A stretch of DNA of 64,000 bases from Gordionus sp. m RMFG-2023 (lineage: Eukaryota; Nematomorpha; Gordioida; Chordodea; Parachordodidae): contig NC_088775.1 in assembly GCF_954871325.1 (NCBI RefSeq), positions 56,583,561 through 56,647,560 of the forward strand, in the 5' to 3' direction. The position numbers and the translations under genes are program-made. The notes beneath the pieces were generated by a model. It was not told the origin of the DNA. It did no database searches and was given only the letters and a program-made list of their open reading frames with translations. Shown here one piece after another: positions 45,660-57,093 of this stretch; position 1 is the first letter of the stretch, and each line of letters opens with the position of its first letter.

Positions 45660-46878
45660 GTCAATTCTTATCTTCCTTCTAATTTTATTAACATATTTGA
45701 TTATTATATATTTTTAAAATAAAATCGTATATTTCAATCTTGTGGTCAAATTAAATATTCGTTATATGGTGTCGAAAATTTTTTTTAATTGCAAAAATTG
45801 CTGAAGCTAGAATTGGGTCTGATAGTAGTCAGTTTAAAGGAAAAAATTATTAGTAATAAAATTTTGGCAATCTTACGATTTAAAGCGACTGAAAGATATT
45901 TTGAAAATTTTATCGGTTTCGTGTATATTATTTTAAACCGTTTAATAGACAGTATAAAGAAAAAGGTTATTAGTCAATTAGAAAAAATGGCCAAAATTGG
46001 CATCATGATAGAATGGAAAATATAAAAGAACTAAATAGCTGATTTGTGCTAATGTTTATTAATTCTTCAATCAATTTTCCCACATATAAAAAAGAAACCG
46101 CAGTATAAGTTTAATGAAATCTATATCACGTCTTAATCGTGAAATCAACAAACTGGAAGCATTCTGAAACATATATCAATAATTAGTGCATATTTATTAC
46201 ATTAATGTTTCAATCTGTTTGGTAGATAGTTTAAAGATAACTCATTAGTAACAAATTAAGAAAAAACTACCAAGATTGGCAAAATGCGAGAATAAGCATT
46301 ATAGATTCACTGCATATTTTTGGGTGAGCCCATGCCATATGTAGCCTGATTAATACTTACTAATTCATCAGTTTTTCCAGTTAATAAACAAAAACCAATT
46401 AGCGAAATAAACAATAATTGCGATTCAAAAATCAAATACATTACGGTTTCTTTTTCTCCGATTCAAAATATTTTTGAATCTTATGCTTTTATGATCTTTC
46501 TAGATATTATTTGTTCTTTTCGGTTTATTTAATAGTTATAGAAATAAAATAGTGTAAATCTCATTATATTTCCAAAAAATTATTTATGAATCTGAATCAT
46601 TTAAACGCAGTCCTTATAGAATGAAGTTTGCCAAACTTTTGAGAGCACTAATTCTAAATCAAGTTGTATTTTAGTTTAATCTTCAATCCTATGTTAAGCA
46701 TAAAAAATTTATTAACAAAATACTAACGTATCAAGATTTAAGATAGAAGAAGAATATAGAAGCATGAAAGCAATTAAAATAAAAAAATTAAATGAAATAT
46801 CTAAAAAAAATATAACTATCATCATTATAAAAAACAACTTTTCATCTTAATTTTAAAATATGAGACTTGATATCTTAG
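45660..46878. repeat. AT-rich intron with diverged internal repeats
   Basis: A motif of the type GATAGT-TTTAAAG-...ATTAGTAA...AAAA..GGCAA recurs near 45815, 45945 and 46220. The reading frame at 45789-46025 spans two of these copies and has no recognisable domain; I treat it as chance. Confidence 0.4.
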
Positions 46879-48594
46879 AAGTGTTGGCAAATTTATCGAT
46901 TTTTTCGACAGATGACAGAAGGTCTGGACATCCGTTAGGGAAATTTTAAGACTTAGGTATAATATTTTGCAGAGTTGTTAAAGTATCTAGATACTGTATC
47001 TAGATATAAAAATGTAGTATCTGTATCTGTATCAAGATAGATTTTTTAGAAAGGTATCTGTATCTGTATCTAGATATTTTTTTAGAGGTATCTGTATCTG
47101 TTTTTAGATACTTTTTAAGATACATTTTATATACCCCTTTTTTTATTATAAATAAAAATATTTGACTGTAAAATTTATTTTATTTCATATGAGCTTATGA
47201 AATAAATAAATATATATATATTATATATTAATATTTATTAATACTATAATAAAGAATTATATATACATAAAATATTAAAACTTATATATAAAAAATATAT
47301 ATAAATATTCATTAATTTAAATATTATGTCCGAGTTTATCAATAAACCATACAAATTTTAATATTACAATATGGAAATGGTAAATTTTATTTTATAACTA
47401 AATTTTTAAGTTTATATATTTATTTAGATCTATATCGATGAAGAAGAGGAAGCAACAAGTTCTATTGCTTTACCATTGCCAAATTGAGCATATTTTAAAA
47501 TTATATCTCAAAACAAAGAAAACAATTAATTCTCTGATGGTAAAAGGTTTGCCGTGTCTACCTAAAAATTCAAAAATATCCGTCAGTATGACTTCAACGT
47601 GCAATATCGTGAAGCACATAAGGGTATAGATATTATATATTTAAAATTCTAATTAAAATTTTAAGAGAAAATATCCAACCTTGTTAACAAAAATAAAAAA
47701 GGGGAAGGAAAATAAAATACTAAAGAAAATATTGGCAAGGCTCATCCTCCAATAATATTTTTGCTAAAAGACCTTTGACTTTAACTCAAGGCACTTTAGA
47801 TGATTTAATTATTGCTTTTATTATAGATGGCATGCAGCCATTATAAAAGAAAACAATTGATACAAAGATTAGCTGGTGAATTATCAAAGTCATCAACTGA
47901 CTGCAAGCAAATAACCTGCCAAAAAAAACAAATAATTTAATTTCAGATTTTTTTCAGTACCCTACAGCAGATATAATTTCTAATAATGATTTAAATTTTG
48001 ATAATCAACAAATTTTAAATAACTTTTTCAAAAATAAATGTAGAGATTTTAGCATTTTTAAAGAACTGATATAAAATTGTTATTTATTAAATATAACACT
48101 ACAATTCCTTCAAGCGCCCCTGTGGAAAGACTATTTAGTGTTGCTAAAAATGTCTTCACAGATAAACGAGGATGCCTAAATGATCAAAATTTTGAAAATA
48201 TTTTATTACTGAAATCTAATAATTATTTAATCATATATTTTCATATATTATATTAAAATTATAATTTTAGTTATATTCTGATAAATGTTTTATCGCGTCA
48301 ATAAATTTTTAGCTCATTTCATGAATTTTCACAATATAATATTAATTTAGGTTTATGCAAACCTATAAGAGCATAAAAAAATGTATCTGTGTACAGATAC
48401 ATTTAAAAATTGTATCTGTATCTTGATAACTTTTTAGACGCTGTATCTTTATCTGTATCTAGATAACTTTTGAGACTATGTATCTGTATCTAGATCCATT
48501 TAAAAAGTATCTTTTAACAACTCTGATATTTTGACTAAAATCATGATTTTGATGTTTTTAAAAATAGGCGAAATCGAGCAATTTAACAACACTA
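46879..48594. mobile_element. MITE of the TAGTGTTG family split by a hAT
   Basis: Outer ends AAGTGTTGGCAAAT and ATTTAACAACACTA and the internal stretch GGTCTGGACATCCGTTAGGG match the MITE at 30483-30706 with moderate divergence. hAT E lies in the middle. Confidence 0.72.
46970..48525 (+). mobile_element. hAT transposon E, near-complete length, decayed transposase
   Basis: Ends CAGAGTTGTTAAAGTATCTA and AAGTATCTTTTAACAACTCTG-type inverted repeat, with dense subterminal GTATCTAGATA and GTATCTGTATC words on both sides; perfect 8-bp duplication ATATTTTG (46962-46969, 48526-48533). The transposase reads TCNIVKHIRV (end of a BED finger, ~47605), RPLTLTQGTLDDLIIAFIID and GMQP (~47770-47835), and IPSSAPVERLFSVAKNVFTD (hATC, ~48110). 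1556 bp; internal deletions and stops. Confidence 0.93.
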
Positions 48595-48789
48595 TCACTG
48601 ACTGTATCTTTGATACTCTCATAATTTAGTAGCGGTCGCATAAAAAATTAGTCAAATAATTTGTGGCATCTTTGAAAGATGTTATATCAAAATAAGATAG
48701 ATTGGTTATGGTGAAATTTAAAACAATTATAATAGGTATTTTTTTCCATCAGGCGATATGTGGAGTTTTTGTTTAGAAAAATAAGAGCA

Positions 48790-49612
48790 AAAAATTATAA
48801 CAGGCCGAGTCGGGCAATTTATACATAAAAAATCAGGAAGGGCCTAGCAGATCTGATTTTTTGTAAAATTTTAATAGACCAGACCAGGAATTAAAATTTT
48901 GATCTTGATAATAGTTAATATTATTTGAAAATAAATTATAATATATGCTATTTCTTTGTATTTAATTTAAAGAGATGTTTAGCAATATTAAATCTATAAA
49001 TAATATATCAAATTCACAAAAAATTAAACAAGTGATTTATAATATATGATCCAATTATATACAAGATTTATAAAATGGTTGCTGTAAAAGGCAGCCATAA
49101 AGGAGATATAAGAGCCTTAATTGACATTAGGAAAAAATTAGATACAGATATTTAGAATGTGATAGCCGGAAAATTCTAAAAAAATTAACGGGCCGGGGAG
49201 AATTTTTAAAAATTTTAACGGGCCAGGCAAAAAAATTAACGGGCCGTGCAACTTGTGAAAAATTTTTTAACAGACCAGACCGCTACTCTAAATTGATAAA
49301 ATTTATTTAAATCTGAAGAGTTTTTATTTTTAAAAAATAACCTTTAATTAAATAGTACTATCTCAAGAACTAATTAATATTAAGATTTAAAATTTAATAA
49401 GAATATAGAATACGGCGCAGCCTATCACGCGGAGAAAAATTATTTTCGGACCAGGCTTTGTTTAAAAAAAAATTTGGACGGGGAAGAAGTTTTGAAAATA
49501 ATTTTATAGATAATAATTAGGCAAATTTATGTCGTTTTCCATATAAAAAATTATTATGGGCCGAGTCGGATGCACAAAATATATTTTACGGGTCGGCAGA
49601 CCATGCTTTCTT
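48790..49612. mobile_element. hAT-like MITE relative, GGGCCG family
   Basis: CAGGCCGAGTCGGGCAATTT at the left and GGGCCGAGTCGGATGC at the right, with AACGGGCCGGG words between. Ends not exactly placed; no coding. Confidence 0.5.
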
Positions 49613-49625
49613 TAATAAGGGTAAT

Positions 49626-49814
49626 TTAATAGTAAGTGGCACAAGTAAAACTAAAATAAAGTGTAGGATCGTGACAGAAACCATAAGGACAAACAATTGT
49701 AAAAATTAAAACGGATCCAACTTTTTGAACCTTGAATATATCACCTTCACACATATGAAAATTTTTCTCACTAAGGCCATTTATATATTTCTCAAAATAA
49801 AATGAGTAAAACAA
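49626..49814 (-). other. short unexplained reading frame downstream of exon A
   Basis: 62-codon minus-strand frame with YINGLSEKNFHMCEGDIFKV and VGSVLIFTIVCPYGFCHDPT. It starts ~130 bp inside the intron. Exon A splices to exon B without it. Could be a transposon scrap, an alternative exon or chance. Confidence 0.25.
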
Positions 49815-49946
49815 AAATAACTAAGAAGGGGAATTAAGCTACAAATTGGTAATTATCAAGCTAGCCCAAAGCAGCCTCGCTCTAAAATTATCCAAATAAT
49901 AATTTTTGAATTTGAGCAAATAAAAATAGTTATTGTAAAATCTCAC

Positions 49947-50180
49947 CTGTAATAGCTTGGTCCATGTAATCTTGAATAGACGGATCTTTTTCATCTATCC
50001 CTATATCGTCCAGTAACTGAGAACAGAACCAAGTGGAAAGGCGTCTAATCTTATCTTGAATTTCTAAATCCTTGATTTCCTCTTTGGTGGAAATAGCGTG
50101 AAAGACGTCCTGGTAAACAGACAAAAAAACAAATTTTTCCAAAAAATCCATAATAGCTTCGATTTGGGCTGAAGTGAGAT
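49947..50180 (-). CDS. RABGEF1: Rabex-5/RABGEF1 homologue, exon A (end of helical bundle, start of VPS9)
   Basis: Internal exon of a host gene. Rabex-5 is a guanine nucleotide exchange factor that activates Rab5 on early endosomes. The reading includes QIEAIMDFLEKFVFLSVYQD, then KEEIKDLEIQDKIRRLS, ending DYMDQAIT plus one base. This follows vertebrate RABGEF1 (VEKIMDQIEKYIM, DLAIQKRIRAL, VVKAIT) without gaps of note. The acceptor is a T-rich tract ending CGATAG and the donor is CAG/GTGAGA. The exon starts with two bases of a split codon and ends with one, and that base joins the next exon to make Asp in AITDIIE. About 78 codons. The N-terminal A20 zinc finger and most of the helical bundle are not visible upstream. 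Confidence 0.93.
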
Positions 50181-50181
50181 C

Positions 50182-50564
50182 TATCGAAAAAAATTATTAA
50201 ATAAAATGGAAAATGGCTAACTTTGATTCCTTTTATTTAAATCGTATACATTATATTTCCACTTCCTTCTTAATTAAACTTAAGAGAAAATCGTAATATA
50301 ACTCATTTTTCCTCTTCCAAACTGCAAAATAATTAAGTAAAATTAGCAGCCCTTAAAATTGTCTAATTTCGGGGTCCTGTTCGCCCCCCAAGTCTGCCCT
50401 GACCGGTAAATAGAACAACGTAGGAGACTATTTTTTTTCTTCAGACGAATTTATTAATTATTTTTCGATAAAATGAATATTCTCATACGCCATTCATATA
50501 TGTGAACAACAAAGTCATTTCACAATAACCTTAAAAATAGTTTTAAAAAAAATCACTTTATTTG
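50182..50564. other. intron, nothing recognised
   Basis: A small GC-richer patch (50375-50410, CCTGTTCGCCCCCCAAGTCT) stands out but matches nothing else seen in the window. Confidence 0.4.
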
Positions 50565-51545
50565 TGACTTTTCAGAAAATTATTCCTTTATTATCCAAGA
50601 CAAAGTTCAGGGTTATCATTGGACAACTTCGAGAGTTAAGTTGCATATATTCTATTATAAAATAGGAGAACCAATAAATACTTAGGTTTGTGATAATATC
50701 GGAATCCTTAATTCATAATACTGTTTCATTCCATTTATTCCAATCGCAATTTCATTTTAAAAATAATAAATTCGACACTCCGCCAGAAAAAATTCCTTAC
50801 TTTGCTGATAATTCAACAGCGCAATATAAAAATAGGAAAAACTTCATCAATGTTTGTCACCATTAAATCGATTTTGGTGTTCAAGCAGAATGACATTTCT
50901 TTCCTACGACACATGGTAAAAGTGCCTGCGACGATATAGGCGACACAGTAAAAAGGTTACTTACCAAGGCAAGCTTACAAATACCTTATACTGATCAAAT
51001 ATTTTTCGCCTTTACAATTTTATAAATATGCGGAAGAGCATATAAAAGGTATAAATTTTTCTTATGCCACTATACCAGATTATGAAGAAGAAGAGAATAA
51101 GGCTAAGTGAGAGATTTAGCAAATCTATCTCAATACCTGGGACATAAAAAATAAATGCAGTGTTTCTGATTCGTTTAACTAAGCTCAACACTAAACTATA
51201 TCCTAATTCGCAGACATTTATCGTGAAGAATATAGTATATCCATGTGAGGATCTGTTAATTGATGAAATTAGAGGATATGTGACTTGAATGTATGAAAAC
51301 GATTGGTGGTTAGGATTTGTACAAGAAGTGAATGTAATTAGAAATGAAATGAAAATTAATTTTCTTCATCCTTAAAGGACTAGCAAATTCATTTGTTTAC
51401 CCAACGACACAAACTCCTTTTCATACCAAAGAATAATATTTTAACAATAGTGAGCCCATCAACGGTTACTGGGAGTGCATATAATTTATCACAAAGTGAA
51501 ATTATCAAGATGTCAAAGAAACTAAATTTAACGAAAACCTGAAAA
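50565..51545 (+). pseudogene. unclassified dispersed gene with HGKSACD motif, broken
   Basis: Plus-strand pieces in order: SENYSFIIQDKVQGYHWTTS, PPEKIPYFADNSTAQYKNRK then NFINVCHH, HFFPTTHGKSACDDIGDTVK then RLLTKASLQIPY, FYKYAEEHIKGINFSYATIP, ISMKQ-like gap, WWLGFVQEVNVIRNEMKINF then LHP, and YNLSQSEIIKMSKKLN. I recall a multi-copy family in cnidarian, aphid and other invertebrate genomes with the pattern HGKGxCDGxGGTxKRxAxRASLQ; its biochemical role is unknown to me and it may be transposon-borne. Several stops and frame changes; no terminal repeats found nearby. Confidence 0.65.
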
Positions 51546-52431
51546 TAGGTAATATCTTTCATGAATAATCTATTATATTTAAATTAATAAAATTATTTTA
51601 CTAAAATTAAAATTTTTAAGAAAAAAATGATTATAATGGCACTAACCTTATTTCATAATATTAATGCTGAAAAATCTTTATGTTTAAAATGGAAAAAAAT
51701 TTAAAAAAATAATTTTAACAAAACGCGGTATTTTTTTTTGAAAAAATGTTCCGTTTTTAAAAAATAGCAATGGTTGTCTGAAGTCTAAATTTTTTTATAA
51801 ATAGATATAATGTAAGTGAATAATAAAATATTAAATATTTGGAAAGCGAAACACTGGAGTTTTCATGTTCAAATTTTATAACGAAAATAAAAACAGCATC
51901 AATATTATTTAAATAAAATCCTTAATATTTAATAAAAGGTTTTTAATAGAGTTAGAAAATGAGATATAATTTTTATTTTTTAACTTATTTCAATTTTAAA
52001 AAATCGTATTTTTCGAAAAAAGGTGATTTTTGGCACTTTTGACTATTGATATCTAAGGAACTCTGTCTGAGTACTAGGAGCTAAAATTTTGGTCGATGCT
52101 CTCTAACTCAGCATGCAAAATTTTATCGCTGAAAAGTTATAAATTTAGTCCGATATTAAGAATCGATTTTCTTCATTATATATATTTATTATTTTTTTAT
52201 TTATCCATCTACCTTTAGTATATCATCATCTATGATTATTTAATGACCATAACATAAGTCATTTAAAATAATACTACCGTTAAGTTTTAATAATAATTTT
52301 ATATTTATTCAGTTATACTTCATCAATGTAAAAGTTATAAATATTGATCATTTATTTATATAATAATCATCCAAGTGAAATCTATCAGGTTTCGTGCCCC
52401 TCTTCCAAATCGAATGAAATTTTGCACTTAA
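51546..52431. other. AT-rich intron, nothing recognised
   Basis: No coding match, end repeat or array seen. Confidence 0.5.
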
Positions 52432-52585
52432 TAGAGATGTGCTGATATAAAATATAGGATTGGATCGGGGCCTCTATTTAAAGTTTTTGAAAATATTGGA
52501 TTGTGTCGATATTTTCTAAAAAAACAAATTTGATCTTATATTTTTATTATTTTAAGTTATTTTAAGTTATTTTATGATTGTATAT

Positions 52586-53130
52586 GTCGTATTGGGATAC
52601 GAAATCATGTGGGATTCGGAATCCCTACGTGGGGATTCGAGATCTTGAATCCCCATGTTTTATTCAGAATCTTTTTTTTAAAATATTTTTAAAAAATATA
52701 TTTAAAAAATATTCCGAATCCCCATGTATATTTTTTTAAAACTTTTAAATTATATTTTTTCTTCCTTTTTTGCCGTCTGGCTGGCACCAGAAAATTCCAT
52801 TGTTAGAGATATTTTATTTTCAGTTTTTGTAAATTTATATAAAATAAAATCATTAAAATTTTCACCTGAATATATATTTTTAAAAAATCCGAATTATAAA
52901 AAATTATTTATTGTAGCTCATTTTCCAATTGCATAACGATATAAATTTACAAAAACAGAAAAAAAAATATCTCTAAAAAATGAAATTTTCTGGTGCCAGC
53001 CAGACGGCAAAAAAAGGAAGAAAAAAATATAATTTAAAAGTTTTAAAAATATATACATGGGGATTCGGAATATTTTTTAAAAATATTTTGAAAAAAAGAT
53101 TCCAAATAAAATTCCATATCCCAATACGAC
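52586..53130. mobile_element. foldback MITE
   Basis: Arms of ~200 bp are inverted: GTCGTATTGGGAT outer ends, then GGATTCGGAATATTTTTTAA and TCTGGTGCCAGCCAGACGGC (right arm) complementing the left. The loop of ~150 bp holds a second small palindrome around TATATAAAATAAAATC. Reading frames at 52724-52936 and 52980-53186 are mirror images of the same arm, not genes. Confidence 0.85.
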
Positions 53131-53154
53131 AATATCTAACAAGTCACATTCAGC

Positions 53155-53335
53155 TAGTGTTGTTATTCGATTTAGTCGATTTTTGAAAACGGCTAATTCA
53201 AGATTTTAGCCAGAATAAAATTCTCCAAGTTTGGAGATTTTGCTCACACGTGACATTATTTTTTTTTACAGTCGTTTTTAAAATCGGAAATCGTACTACA
53301 TTCGGCTATAAACATTGCCCCATATTTTAATGAGA
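53155..53335. mobile_element. MITE fragment, TAGTGTTG family
   Basis: TAGTGTTGTTATTCGATTTA and GTCGATTTTTGAAAACGGCT match the left end of the family. One end only. Confidence 0.6.
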
Positions 53336-53854
53336 TGAATAACTTTTAGAAAATAAAATTTAAAAAATTACACTTAATCATTGGTGAAAATTAGTTGGGT
53401 TTTATTATAAAATACTATTTTGACAATGGTTCAAAGATAAATGGTAGCTAAAAACAATATAAATATGGGATCGGTTTTATAGTAATATTTGATCGATTCG
53501 AATAGGTAAAAAATTTGTGGATCGGCACACCGCTAATGATTATATATGTTGTGATGACCTATACAAAGTTCTAACTATTAGTTCTGGAGATATGGCGGGT
53601 CAAAGCTAGGAGTCTTTCCTAATTCGGATTAAAGATTACTCAAAAAATATAAGTGATAGAGATCTGTATTTAGTATCATTAGATAGCCATTAAATCCCTT
53701 TCTTAAAAATAATTTTAATTTTTTTAAAAAAATCCCAGGTGTTTTTTCCTGTCATTTTTTTAAATAAAATTTTCTAAATATTGGTATAATCTTTATAAAT
53801 TTATATTGAAAAAATTTAAGGTTGGGATAACCATAGTTTTATAGCTATTTAACT

Positions 53855-54238
53855 TAGTGATCTGCATGGGCCTAATTTTTCAAGCCCGGCCCAGCCCGAA
53901 ATTTTTTTAAAATGTTTTGCCGGCCCGGCCCGAACTCAAAATTTTTTTAAAAAGTTTTGCCGGCCCGGCTCAAATTTATTTAAATATAGAAATTAATTTT
54001 TATAATTATTCAAAATATTTGATATATGTTATATGACATCTAGTTTCTATAAATAAAATCTAATATTTTTATTTTACATTAAAAATTCAACATAAAATTG
54101 ATAAATTTAGATATATTAAAAAAAATTTCCAAAGCCCGACCCGGCCCAAATTTTTTAAAAATATAAGGCCCCGCCTAGCCCGAACCCGATTTATTTATAA
54201 AAAATAGGCCCGAGCCCAGCCCCCCGTGCAGATCTCTA
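53855..54238. mobile_element. hAT-like MITE, GCCCGGCCC family
   Basis: 384 bp. Ends TAGTGATCTGCATGGGCC and CCCCGTGCAGATCTCTA; flanking 8-mers ATTTAACT (53847-53854) and ATTGAACT (54239-54246) differ at one base. Subterminal GCCCGGCCC words. Confidence 0.85.
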
Positions 54239-54429
54239 ATTGAACTTTTCTAATTTTTTATCGATTAAAAAATCATTGTAGAAACGATGTGCTAAAATTT
54301 TAAATTTTATAAAAATATAATTAAAGTATATAAATTAAAAAACAACATTTACTTAATTTTGAAATATAATATTATTTAATCAATGATTTCCATTTTGTTG
54401 TGTTTTTTAAAACGTATGTGGATGTATGC

Positions 54430-56530
54430 GTGTAAGTACACCCTGTTGCTATTAAGGGGATTTACAATTCGTATAATATTTAAATACCAAGGTTCTTATT
54501 TCCAATTTTTAATTAACCCTAAAAATCCTTATCAAGATTCATTTGTAAATTCATTGATAATACTTAGTGAAAATATATTGAACAATGATTTACCTAGTCA
54601 AATTCACCAAATTCTTTTTGGCGCAAGATTAAATGCTTTTTCTAAGCCTGATGGTGGAGTTCGGCCAATTGCAATAGGGTCTTTTTTAGGAGACTTTTAG
54701 CTAAGATAATCGTTGAGCGCATCAAACCTGATGCTTCAAAAATGTTCCAAACATATTAACTAGGCTTTGGTACTAAAGGGGGATGCGAAATAGCCGCTCA
54801 CTCTCTTCGCATATATATCGAAGATCCTCCTCCAGACGCCGTAGTCTGTAAGCTTGATTTTAAAAATGCTTTTAATTCTTTATCCAGAAAAACATTTTTG
54901 AACATTTTTTATGAAAAATTCCCAGTTTATGCAAGATTTATTGAACAGTCTTATGGCAGTAGAACCCCTCTCAAATTCGGGGAATATACAATTCCTTCTG
55001 ACGAAGGTATTCAACAAGGAGACCCTTTGGGCCCTCTGATCTTTAGTTTAGGTATACATAACCTAGTTCATTGTCTAAAATCCTCTTTTAATTTAGATTT
55101 AAACATATGGTATCTAGATGATGGTACCATTTGCGGACCTTCTAAAAATATTCTTGCAGTGATAGAATATATAGAGAAGAATTCTCTAAACATAAGCCTT
55201 ACTCTAAATAAAGCTAAATCGGAAATATGCTTTTTAAATTCAAATACTCTCAAAGTCCAAGGGTTTAAAATCATCAAAAAAAGTGAAATTAATCTTCTAG
55301 GTTCACCTTTAAGCAGTTTTTCCAACTGTGAGGTGTTCGTGGAAAAATTTTTCGAAGGCTTATCAGGACTTGAAACTATTTTAAACGAAATTCTTCACAC
55401 CAGAGCTTTTTTCTTTTAAAAAATATTTATTTTTACCAAAGATTGTATATACATTTAGATCTTCTTCCTTTTTTTTAAATAATGAAATTATTAATCGTGT
55501 TCATGAATTTTTTAGAAGTTAATTAGAAAATATTTTAAATATTAAATTGGAAGATTTTAATTGGGGTTTCTCACAATTACCCTCGAAAATGGGTGGTTTA
55601 GATTTATATCCTTTAAATCTTATATCTCTTTCCTCATTTTTGGCATCGCGTTTGATGAATAACGCCATGATATCTTCTTTTATCTCTCCTAAAGATAACC
55701 TTTTAAACTCAGCCTTGACAGCCTGGGTATCTTTAGCTCCACCTGATCTTACCCACGATCTTAACACACCAATCTATTTTCGAACCTTTAATTAAAAAAT
55801 TTTTTTTAAATAATCTCATCAAACCCCCCTTTGGAGTATATTCAACTATTACAGAATGCTGACTGTACTAGTGGTTATGAATGGTTGGAAGCATTACTAA
55901 GTCGTAACCTAGGTAACCTCTTATCAGATGAACAATTAAGAGTTGCCATAGGCGATCGACTTAGATGTAACATTGTTCAACCACATACATCATCAAATGT
56001 AAAATATTAGTTGACTCCAAAGGGAGACATGGTCTAAATTGTATATATAGTCAAGGCAGGCATGCAAAGCATGCAGCAATTAATTTAGCTATTAGCCGTT
56101 CTCTTACCAGGGCCCGAATACCAAACATCCTGGAGCCTACAAATTTATCGTTAGATGATGGCTTAAGACCAGATGGCTTAACTTCCGTGCCTTGGTCTTT
56201 AAGGAAATCCTTAATTTGGGACTTCACATGCGTATCTTCTTTCCCAAAAAATTTAAATTCTAATCCGGTTGATATAGAGAAAAAAAAACAATGAAATATT
56301 CCAAATTCACAAATTATATTTTTACACCGATTGTTATCTCTTCCCTTGGACATATGCCAAGCGGAACTTTAAAGTTTATAAAAAATATAAGGGATAAGAC
56401 AAGAGCCCTTACATCAGAACCTAAAGAATTTTATTTTTTAAAACAAAACCTTCAAATCACAATTTTAAAATATAATTACGCATGTTTTTTGGGAACTTGT
56501 AGTCCCACCTCCGTTATTATATAATGTTTA
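54430..56530 (+). mobile_element. R2-superclade (restriction-like endonuclease) LINE, copy 2, 5'-truncated
   Basis: Reverse transcriptase: FGARLNAFSKPDGGVRPIAI (~54620), one frame break near 54690, LGFGTKGGCEIAAHSLRIYI, KLDFKNAFNSLSRKTF, SDEGIQQGDPLGPLIFSLGI (~54998-55060), and an intact WYLDDGT active site (~55108). Thumb and linker: WGFSQLPSKMGGLDLYPLNL (~55562). C-terminal: VDSKGRHGLNCIYSQGRHAK then HAAINLAIS (~56008-56095), a CCHC-like knuckle, followed by RIPNILEPT and LRPDGLTSVPWSLRKSLIWD (~56165-56225), the PD-(D/E)xK endonuclease. Better preserved than copy 1: a handful of frame breaks. Lacks the N-terminal zinc finger. Confidence 0.93.
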
Positions 56531-56732
56531 ATTTTATTTTATTTTATATTTGATGTGAGAAAACTATATTGAATAAAAATACTACAATCATTAAAAAAAA
56601 AAGGTATAAAAAATATAAAAAATTTATAAAAATATATTTTTCTATTATTCTATATATTTTATTAAGAATTGATACTATATTCCAATAAACTATAATATAA
56701 TAGAAACGCTCATTCTATAAAACAAGAATTGG

Positions 56733-56866
56733 AACTACAAGTACCTAAAAAACATGAATAATTATATTTTAAAATAGTAATAATATTTTGTTTTAAGAAA
56801 TAAAATTTCTTAGGTTCTGATGTAGGGCTCTTTTTATCGCCTATATTTTTTTAAAATGTCTAAGTT
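56733..56866 (-). mobile_element. R2-type LINE 3' end, copy 3, tail-to-tail with copy 2
   Basis: The complement (AGAGCCCTACATCAGAACCT, then ATTTTAAAATATAATTATTC and CATGTTTTTTAGGTACTTGT) matches copy 2 at about 56375-56510. Only the last ~140 bp are present, typical of 5' truncation. Confidence 0.85.
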
Positions 56867-57093
56867 CCCCTTGATATATTTCTAAGGGAATAGATAACTA
56901 TTGGTAAGAAAAAACAAATTCTTAATTTTAAAATTCTTTTCTCAATATCAAACGGATTAGAATTTGTATTTTTTGGAGTTACATATCAAAATTTCAAAAA
57001 GACATACATTATATAATTATTTGAAATTTCCAAAAATCAAACTTTGGGAGGTAGAGTTCATTTCTGGGTAAAATAATTTTGAATATTTTAACA

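Larger units (their letters stand above)
22673..49946 (-). other. giant Rabex-5 intron between exons A and B (27.3 kb)
   Basis: Bounded by the GTGAGA donor of exon A and the CATAAG acceptor of exon B. The joined codon and protein match show that no exon is missing between them. It holds two hAT elements, a piggyBac element, several MITEs and the LTR/pogo/foldback nest, all entered separately. Confidence 0.88.
52432..53535. mobile_element. non-autonomous hAT element (CCGAT family) holding two MITEs
   Basis: Ends TAGAGATGTGCTGATA and GGATCGGCACACCGCTA, related to 11029-11758. Subterminal GGATTGGATCGGGG. No clean target duplication. It contains a foldback MITE and a TAGTGTTG fragment. Confidence 0.65.

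Noticed and set aside
45789-46025. 78-codon plus-strand frame
   Set aside because: Spans diverged AT-rich internal repeats; no domain, Ile/Lys-rich as expected by chance.
52724-53186. Two frames of ~70 codons with a shared hydrophobic look
   Set aside because: They read the two arms of a foldback MITE.
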